5,729 nucleotides of DNA, taken from NCBI GenBank assembly GCA_016183145.1, contig JACPFE010000251.1:1-5729 (forward strand). The letters run 5' to 3'. Source of the stretch: Deltaproteobacteria bacterium (lineage in GTDB: Bacteria > Desulfobacterota > Binatia > UBA9968). The notes beneath the pieces are model-generated. The model made no database searches, had not been told where the DNA came from, and worked only from the letters and a program-made list of their open reading frames with translations. The translations under genes and the position numbers were made by a program. Each line of letters opens with the position of its first letter. The first letter of the stretch is position 1. This document shows, one piece after another, positions 1 to 5,729 of the stretch.

Positions 1-124
1 GCTGCTGAAAAAGACTCATATGCTTCGTTGCGCTCAATCGCCTCGCTCTGACGTACCGGGAATGTACGCCTCCGCTCGTCGATTTTTCGCGCGCCTCGCC
101 TCTGAGATCTTTTTGAGCAGCCTG
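1..124. repeat. MITE-like dispersed repeat with inverted ends
   Basis: The ends are imperfect inverted copies: GCTGCTGAAAAAGA at 1-14 and TCTTTTTGAGCAGC at 108-121 pair at 13 of 14 positions. The right end continues as CTG to 124, so the matching left end probably starts about 3 bases before the window. In the middle, CGTAC (52-56) and GTACG (64-68) form a second small palindrome around a 7-base loop. No convincing coding frame is present. From memory, repeats with AAAAAG...CTTTTTGAGCAGCCTG ends and a central GTAC...GTACGCC core are scattered between genes in deltaproteobacterial and similar genomes; no search was run. It carries no transposase, so any mobility would need an enzyme supplied in trans. 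It sits about 50 bp upstream of psd. Confidence 0.7.
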
Positions 125-175
125 CAAGATCACCGGTTGCCAATCGCGGCCGCGCGTGAAAAGTAGTAGAGCCAC

Positions 176-805
176 ATGAGAATCGCGCGGGAAGGTTTCC
201 CGCTTATATCGGTCGCGGCTGTTTTAACCCTGCTGGCCTTGGCCGCGAATTGGTGGTTCGTTGCGGCGGTGTTCGGGGCCGTTACGATTGCGCTCGCCGG
301 TTTCTTTCGCGATCCCGAACGCGTGATCCCCGCCGGGGAAGGGCTGGTCGTCGCGCCGGCGGATGGCCGGGTCGTTAGCATCGCCAAGGTCGTCGACGAC
401 CCGTTTTTCACCCAGGCGGCCACGCGGATCAGCATTTTTCTATCGCCGTTGGACGTGCACATCAACCGCGTCCCGGTGGCGGGGCATATCGCGGAGATCA
501 AGTACCGGCCGGGCAAGTTTCTCGCGGCTTATAATGACGAAGCGTCGCACGAGAATGAACAGAACGCACTGATGATCGTCGATACCCAGGGTCGGCGATT
601 GGGCGTAGTGCAGATCGCCGGGGTGCTGGCGCGCAGGATTGTTTGTAAAATAAATTCGGGCGATAATATCGAGCGTGGCGAGAGATTCGGGCTGATTATG
701 TTCGGCTCACGAACCGATCTCTATTTGCCGCAGGGTTGCCGAGTGGAGGTAACCGAGGGCCAGCGAGTCAAAGGTGGGACGACGATCGTGGGGAGATTCA
801 TATGA
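176..805 (+). CDS. psd: Phosphatidylserine decarboxylase proenzyme, short form
   Basis: The enzyme removes CO2 from phosphatidylserine to give phosphatidylethanolamine at the inner membrane. It is a pyruvoyl enzyme that cuts itself. The expected cleavage site is Gly177-Ser178 within FGSRTDLYLP, giving a beta chain of 177 residues and an alpha chain of 32 whose Ser178 becomes the pyruvoyl group. Asp63 (APADGR) and His95 (LDVHINRVP) are the likely partners of Ser178 in the self-cleavage triad known from the family. Residues about 9-44 are hydrophobic and form one or two membrane segments. At 209 residues it matches the short psd class (about 200-230), not the roughly 320-residue E. coli form. 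The ATG at 176 is the first in frame after a TAG at 167; the ribosome binding site is weak (TAGAG). The gene overlaps pssA by ATGA, so the two are probably translationally coupled. No promoter is evident upstream, so transcription may come from beyond the window. Confidence 0.95.
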   Translation: MRIAREGFPLISVAAVLTLLALAANWWFVAAVFGAVTIALAGFFRDPERVIPAGEGLVVAPADGRVVSIAKVVDDPFFTQAATRISIFLSPLDVHINRVPVAGHIAEIKYRPGKFLAAYNDEASHENEQNALMIVDTQGRRLGVVQIAGVLARRIVCKINSGDNIERGERFGLIMFGSRTDLYLPQGCRVEVTEGQRVKGGTTIVGRFI

Positions 806-1656
806 GCGCGATGAACGCCCAGGAACCCGAACAATTGCCGGAAACTGGGAAAGTCCGCCTGTTGCGCCGCCGGGTGCGCCCGCGCGTGCCCCTGAGAAAT
901 AGAGTTCACGCCGAGAAACTCCGCCAGGGGATTTATCTTATTCCCAGCCTGTTCACGGCGGGCAACATCATGTGCGGTTTCTTTTCCGTACTCTCGACTT
1001 TCAACGGTGAGTATGTCCGAGCGGCGCTATTTATTATTTTTGCCCATATACTCGACGGCGTCGATGGTTACGCCGCGCGCCTGACCAAGACCACCAGCCA
1101 GTTCGGCGTGGAGCTCGATTCGCTGGCGGACGTAGTTTCCTTCGGAGTGGCGCCGGCGATTTTGGTTTATTACTGGGCGTTGCTGCCGTGGGGCAACTGG
1201 GGCTGGTTGGCGGCTTGCACCTACGTGGTGTGCGGCGCGCTCCGGCTAGCGCGGTTCAATGTTCAGGCGAGGGGCGTAGCGAAGGGGCATTTCGTCGGGC
1301 TGCCCATACCTGCCGCGGCGGAAATGATCGTTTCGACCGTGCTGCTGTATTATTATTTGGGGGGCGAAGGCGCGCCGAACAAGCAGATCACCCTGCTCCT
1401 GGTGATCTACGGCCTGGCGGTCTTGATGGTGAGCGGCTTTCCCTATTTCAGCCCGAAGAATACCGATCTGCGCAAGCGCTTTCCGATTTGGACGTTTGTT
1501 TGCGGGATCTTTTTGATTACACTATTTGTTGAAGTGCCGCAGGTCATGTTTTTTACTTCGTTCCTGTTATATACCTTATCCGGCCCTCTCTTATGGTGCT
1601 GTACCATCAAGCGCCGACGGGAGAAGAGAGGGGAGATGGTTGGCGTGCAACCGTAG
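802..1656 (+). CDS. pssA: CDP-diacylglycerol–serine O-phosphatidyltransferase
   Basis: The product is an integral membrane enzyme that transfers phosphatidyl from CDP-diacylglycerol to serine, making the phosphatidylserine used by Psd. The CDP-alcohol phosphatidyltransferase signature D-x2-D-G-x2-A-R-x8-G-x3-D-x3-D is complete, spanning Asp85, Asp88, Gly89, Ala92, Arg93, Gly102, Asp106 and Asp110; the four Asp residues bind metal and the CDP group. Several hydrophobic segments follow (roughly 70-84, 112-130, 134-149, 171-187, 195-212, 229-245 and 248-266). The first 40 residues are charged and rich in Arg, probably cytosolic, and the tail (270-278) is basic. I chose the ATG at 802 (284 residues) because it overlaps the psd stop as ATGA and has GGGGAG just upstream. 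A possible start at 736 would add 22 residues lying wholly inside psd and is unlikely. A terminator follows the stop codon. Confidence 0.95.
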   Translation: MSAMNAQEPEQLPETGKVRLLRRRVRPRVPLRNRVHAEKLRQGIYLIPSLFTAGNIMCGFFSVLSTFNGEYVRAALFIIFAHILDGVDGYAARLTKTTSQFGVELDSLADVVSFGVAPAILVYYWALLPWGNWGWLAACTYVVCGALRLARFNVQARGVAKGHFVGLPIPAAAEMIVSTVLLYYYLGGEGAPNKQITLLLVIYGLAVLMVSGFPYFSPKNTDLRKRFPIWTFVCGIFLITLFVEVPQVMFFTSFLLYTLSGPLLWCCTIKRRREKRGEMVGVQP

Positions 1657-1667
1657 CTCGCTCTCGC

Positions 1668-1716
1668 ATCGTCACGAACGATACTCCCGTTGGCCCGGCC
1701 GCGGGAGTTTTTATTT
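1668..1716 (+). terminator. Tandem hairpins ending in a Rho-independent terminator
   Basis: Two hairpins stand back to back after the pssA stop. The first pairs ATCGT (1668-1672) with ACGAT (1678-1682) around a 5-base loop. The second starts at the next base: ACTCCCG (1683-1689) pairs with CGGGAGT (1702-1708), a T-G wobble continues the stem, and GGC (1692-1694) pairs with GCC (1698-1700) at the top. The run TTTTTATTT (1708-1716) follows, so this is a good intrinsic terminator. It should end psd-pssA transcripts. Only 35 bases remain before the leuA start, so leuA must be transcribed by readthrough or from a promoter overlapping this structure; I see no clear promoter. Confidence 0.8.
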
Positions 1717-1740
1717 CTGGATGAGAACGCAGGATTGAAT

Positions 1741-1751
1741 GGAGGTCCTCC
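1741..1751 (+). promoter_or_regulatory. leuA ribosome binding site in an 11-base palindrome
   Basis: GGAGG, a near-perfect Shine-Dalgarno sequence, lies at 1741-1745 and fixes the leuA start at 1752. It is followed by T and then CCTCC, so 1741-1751 is a perfect inverted repeat (GGAGGTCCTCC) ending at the base before ATG. The single central base is too short for a hairpin within one strand. The CCTCC half could pair with another purine-rich stretch of the same transcript, such as those at 1619-1635. Confidence 0.75.
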
Positions 1752-3316
<1,565 letters not shown>

Positions 3317-3320
<4 letters not shown>

Positions 3321-4298
3321 GTTACAAGATCGCGGTTTTACCCGGTGACGGCATCGGACCCGAGGTGATGGGCGAGGGCACCCAGGTTCTCAAACAGGTC
3401 GCCAAGCTATACGGCTTCGGCATTGAGCTAGAAGAAGGCATCGTTGGGGGCGCGTCCATCGACGCGCATGGTAAGCCGCTGATCGACTCGGTGCTCAAAT
3501 TAGCCAAGGGCAGCGACGCGGTGCTGCTCGGCGCCATGGGCGGGCCGAAATGGGACGACCTCGACTATTCGATTCGCCCCGAGCGCGCGCTGCTGGCGCT
3601 GCGCCAAGAGCTTGGCCTGTTCGCCAACCTGCGTCCGGTAAAAGTATTTTCGGCGCTGGCGTCGGCTTCGACGTTGAAGCGCGAGGTGGTGGAGGGAACC
3701 GATTTGCTGGGAGATCGAGCGCATCGCCCATGTCGGTTTTCAGGCGGCGCTCAAGCGGCGCAAGAAGCTCACTTCGGTGGACAAGGCGAACGTGTTGGAA
3801 GTGACCGAGCTGTGGCGCAAGGTGGTTACGCGGATGCACAAGAACGAAGGCTATGCCGGCGTGCAACTCGAACATATGCTGGTCGACAACTGCGCTATGC
3901 AGCTGATCCGCAATCCCAAGCAATTCGACGTCATGGTGACGACCAACATGTTCGGCGACATTTTGAGCGACGAAGCGGCGATGCTGACGGGCTCCATCGG
4001 TATGCTGCCGTCGGCCAGCCTGGGCGGCAAGGTCGGCATGTATGAGCCGGTGCACGGCACCGCGCCGGATATAACCGGCCAGGACAAGGCGAATCCGCTG
4101 GCGACGATTTTAAGCGTGGCGATGATGCTGCGCCATTCCTTCGACCAGGGCGCGGCGGCGGACCGCGTTGAGAAAGCCGTGGAAGAGGTGCTCGACGAAG
4201 GCTACCGGACGGCGGATATCCAAGAGCCAGGCCGCAAGCTTGTCGGCTGCAAGGAGATGGGCCGGCTGGTGAGGGAGAAGATCGAGGATAGAGGATAG
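3317..4298 (+). pseudogene. leuB: 3-isopropylmalate dehydrogenase, internally deleted and frameshifted
   Basis: An intact LeuB oxidatively decarboxylates 3-isopropylmalate with NAD+, the third leucine-specific step. The first part (3317-3709) reads normally for 131 residues, with LPGDGIGPEV at the start and the substrate-binding arginines Arg96 and Arg106 (FANLRPVK), ending at EGTDLL. From about 3711 the family sequence resumes in the next frame as EIERIAHVGFQAAL, then SVDKANVLEV with the catalytic Lys (3783-3785), Asp of VDN (3885-3887), and the metal ligands of GDILSDEA (3957-3959 and 3969-3971). About 35 residues between the two parts are absent. They should include VRELTGGIYFGEPR, which carries the substrate Arg and catalytic Tyr (Arg132 and Tyr139 in Thermus LeuB). 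The span encodes about 326 residues against a usual 350-360. In the original frame translation continues out of register to 4045. Even a ribosomal frameshift could not restore activity, so this is a pseudogene or an assembly error. The ATG overlaps leuA as ATGA, behind GAGAGAGGGG. The last codons lie in the 7-bp repeat array. Confidence 0.9.
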
Positions 4299-4371
4299 AA
4301 GATCGAGGATGGAGGATTGAGGATAGAGGATCGCGATTTTCTATCTTCCATCCTCTATCCTCCATCCTCGA
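4284..4371. repeat. 7-bp tandem repeat array folded into a long hairpin
   Basis: Seven contiguous units of consensus GAGGATN run from 4284 to 4332 (GAGGATA, GAGGATA, GAAGATC, GAGGATG, GAGGATT, GAGGATA, GAGGATC). After a short spacer, four units follow in the opposite orientation from 4342 to 4369. The two halves pair: 4303-4317 is perfectly complementary to 4357-4371 (15 bp), and 4319-4324 pairs with 4350-4355, with further pairs toward a loop near 4334-4340. The leuB stop codon (4296-4298) falls at the join of the second and third units, so the first units are read as the last leuB codons (EDRG). There is no T-run after the hairpin, so it is not a standard terminator; it could slow RNA decay or separate leuB from asd. 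From memory, GAGGATAGAGGAT-type arrays are dispersed in several environmental genomes. Confidence 0.85.
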
Positions 4372-4421
4372 CTCGCCAACTTGCTGAACGTATTTAGGCA
4401 AAGTAACAAGTAGAGAAACTC

Positions 4422-5444
4422 ATGAAAAAAGATAAATACAACGTCGCGGTTGTCGGCGCCACCGGCGCAGTGGGCGAGCAGATGCGCGAGGTGCTCGAAG
4501 AGCGGGAGTTTCCCGTGGGCGAGCTGCGGCTGCTCGCTTCGGAAAGATCGGCGGGGCAGTTCCTAGAATTTCAGGGTAAACAGCATCGCGTCGAAATTCT
4601 CACGGAGGATTCCTTCACGGACATCGACATCGGCCTGTTTTCCGCCGGCAGCAGCGTGAGCGCCAAATTCGCGCCGCTTGCGGTGGCCGCGGGCGCGGTG
4701 GTGGTCGACAATACCGGCTGCTTTCGCATGGAGCCGGACGTTCCCCTGGTTGTGCCGGAGGTCAATCCGCAGGAAATTGCCAACTATAAAAACCGCGGCA
4801 TCGTCGCTAACCCCAACTGTTCGACGATCCAAATGGTCGTCGCGCTCAAACCGCTGCACGACGCGGTGCGGATCAAGCGCGTCGTGGTCTCGACCTATCA
4901 ATCAGTCTCGGGCGCAGGGCGCAAGGCGATGGAGGAGTTGAGCCAGCAGGTCGCGGCATTGTTCAACGGCCGGGAGCTCAAGAAGGAGAAGTTTCCGCAC
5001 CAGATCGCTTTCAACTGCATTCCTCATATCGACGTCTTCACGGAAGGCGGCTACACTAAAGAAGAGTTGAAGATGATCGATGAGACCCGCAAGATTCTCG
5101 GCGAGCCGTCGCTGCCCGTCACCGCGACGACCGTGCGCGTGCCGGTCTTTTGCAGCCACTCGGAGTCCGTCAACGTCGAGACGGTGGTCAAGTTGTCGGC
5201 CGCGGAGGCCAGGAAAATCTTGCGCGAAGCGCCCGGCGTGATCGTCGCCGACGAGCCGGAGAACAACGTCTACCCCCTCGCCATTGAAGCGACAGGCAAG
5301 GACGCGACATACGTCGGCAGGATACGCGACGACAATTCCGTGGCCAACGGCCTCAACCTCTGGATCGTCGCGGACAACCTGCGCAAGGGCGCCGCGCTCA
5401 ACACCGTGCAGATCGCGGAGATTCTCATCCGCGATTACCTATAA
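4422..5444 (+). CDS. asd: Aspartate-semialdehyde dehydrogenase
   Basis: It reduces aspartyl phosphate with NADPH to aspartate semialdehyde, the branch point for lysine and diaminopimelate, threonine and methionine, in the cytosol. The Rossmann-type nucleotide-binding loop is VGATGAVGEQM near the N-terminus. Residues SAGSSVS and DNTGCFRMEPDVPLVVPEVN follow, with Arg102 a likely substrate-binding residue. The catalytic nucleophile is Cys133 in NPNCSTIQ, assisted by Gln160 (YQSVSGAG) and the proton-relay His246 (CSHSES). The length of 340 residues is normal for the family and the frame is intact. The ATG at 4422 has only a weak purine stretch (TAGAGA) upstream. The gene follows the leuB repeat hairpin by about 50 bases and has no clear promoter of its own, so it may depend on readthrough. 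leuB-asd adjacency is common in related gene orders. Confidence 0.97.
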   Translation: MKKDKYNVAVVGATGAVGEQMREVLEEREFPVGELRLLASERSAGQFLEFQGKQHRVEILTEDSFTDIDIGLFSAGSSVSAKFAPLAVAAGAVVVDNTGCFRMEPDVPLVVPEVNPQEIANYKNRGIVANPNCSTIQMVVALKPLHDAVRIKRVVVSTYQSVSGAGRKAMEELSQQVAALFNGRELKKEKFPHQIAFNCIPHIDVFTEGGYTKEELKMIDETRKILGEPSLPVTATTVRVPVFCSHSESVNVETVVKLSAAEARKILREAPGVIVADEPENNVYPLAIEATGKDATYVGRIRDDNSVANGLNLWIVADNLRKGAALNTVQIAEILIRDYL

Positions 5445-5506
5445 GATATTCAGGTTCTCGTGTGGCAAACGTGGTGAACGCTATTTCAGTGCAAGCACTC
5501 GGATAT

Positions 5507-5595
5507 TTCACCGCCGAGGCGCTGAGGACCCGGAGTAAAGAGTTCTTGATTAAGAAATACTCCGAACTCCGCGAGCTCTGTGTCTCTGTGGTGAA
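5507..5595. repeat. Degenerate TTCACC...GGTGAA inverted repeat
   Basis: The outer tips TTCACC (5507-5512) and GGTGAA (5590-5595) are perfect inverted copies. Further in, the arms pair with several mismatches and G-T wobbles. At the centre CGGAGTA (5531-5537) pairs with TACTCCG (5558-5564), and TTCTT (5543-5547) with AAGAA (5552-5556) around GATT. The right arm reads CTCTGTGTCTCTGTGGTGAA, which I recognise from memory as the edge of a very common intergenic repeat in environmental bacteria; its reverse-strand translation gives the characteristic FTTETQS-type peptide. The left arm has drifted from it. It codes for nothing convincing. The adjoining bases (5445-5506) hold only a small AGTGC/GCACT hairpin (5488-5499). 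The element may end or insulate asd transcripts, but it lacks a clear T-run. Confidence 0.7.
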
Positions 5596-5631
5596 TATTT
5601 CTTCAGAGTAAACCCGGAAGAGCCATAATAT

Positions 5632-5729
5632 ATGGCCAAAGCGTTTGACATTTCGAAGATCGGCCGCGGCGCGCGGGTGCGCCGCTCGCCATACTTTGAA
5701 GCCACTCAGCGGCACGGCTGCAAAGGCTA
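5632..5729 (+). CDS. Partial gene, N-terminus; possible aminomethyltransferase (GcvT-like)
   Basis: The frame opens with ATG at 5632, the first start after an in-frame TAA at 5626, and runs 32 codons off the window edge. A weak ribosome binding site, GGAAG (5616-5620), lies about 11 bases upstream. The peptide begins MAKAFDISKIGRGARVRRSP and then YFEATQRHGCKG. The pattern of a basic stretch followed by SPYFEAT-x3-G resembles the N-terminus of glycine-cleavage T-protein and related folate-dependent demethylases, where a substrate- and folate-binding domain follows. This is recognition from a short segment, so the family assignment is tentative; the presence of a real gene start is more likely than its name. 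It is separated from asd by the inverted repeat and is probably a separate transcription unit. Confidence 0.5.
   Translation, partial: MAKAFDISKIGRGARVRRSPYFEATQRHGCKG

Noticed and set aside
130..516. Open frame of 128 codons on the - strand opposite psd
   Set aside because: It is antisense to conserved psd codons, low in recognisable motifs, and explained by GC-rich codon use.
736..801. Upstream ATG for pssA
   Set aside because: It would add 22 residues encoded inside psd with no conserved content; the ATGA overlap with GGGGAG upstream at 802 is the better start.
3690..3720. Programmed ribosomal frameshift in leuB
   Set aside because: There is no slippery heptamer, and about 35 essential residues are absent from the DNA, so a frame change alone could not give a working enzyme.
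3777..4298. Separate gene starting at GTG 3777
   Set aside because: The GTG encodes the Val of the LeuB motif SVDKANVLEV, and LeuB homology extends upstream in the same frame to about 3711. It is the second half of leuB, not an independent gene.
4284..4371. CRISPR array
   Set aside because: The units are 7 bp and contiguous with no unique spacers, and half are inverted.
4381..4409. Promoter for asd (TTGCTG, 17 bases, TAACAA)
   Set aside because: The -10 match is poor, and transcription would start so close to the ATG that little room remains for a ribosome binding site.
5425..5715. Open frame of 96 codons on the - strand over the right-hand repeat
   Set aside because: Its peptide is the typical translation of the dispersed repeat and it overlaps the asd end and the start of the next gene.

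Overview
This GC-rich window looks like chromosomal DNA from an uncultivated bacterium with a deltaproteobacterial-type gene order. The basis is the run psd–pssA–leuA–leuB–asd, an order I recall from Geobacter and relatives, where ilvC usually lies upstream and leuC/leuD lie between leuA and leuB. The dispersed repeats around the genes also resemble types I remember from deltaproteobacterial and similar environmental genomes. No marker gene here fixes the phylum, so taxonomy is an inference.

Layout, left to right. Positions 1-124 hold a short repeat with inverted ends. Two phospholipid genes follow on the + strand: psd (176-805) and pssA (802-1656), overlapping by ATGA. A two-hairpin structure ending in an intrinsic terminator (1668-1716) separates them from leuA (1752-3320). 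leuA overlaps leuB (3317-4298) by ATGA. leuB is broken: it lacks about 35 codons in the middle and changes reading frame at about 3710. Its last codons run into an array of seven 7-bp repeats, followed by four inverted copies that fold back on the array (4284-4371). asd (4422-5444) follows and is intact. Next comes a degenerate inverted repeat of the TTCACC...GGTGAA kind (5507-5595). The first 32 codons of another + strand gene, possibly an aminomethyltransferase-like (GcvT-fold) protein, run off the right end. All genes are on the + strand.

Function. PssA makes phosphatidylserine from CDP-diacylglycerol and serine, and Psd decarboxylates it to phosphatidylethanolamine; both act at the inner membrane. 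LeuA and LeuB catalyse the first and third steps specific to leucine synthesis. Asd makes aspartate semialdehyde, the branch point to lysine/diaminopimelate, threonine and methionine. These are housekeeping genes.

I see no sign of a new defence, mobile or secretion system. The points worth a second look are the damaged leuB (true mutation or assembly error), three unrelated non-coding repeat elements at gene-block boundaries, and the hairpins and unusual ribosome binding site ahead of leuA.
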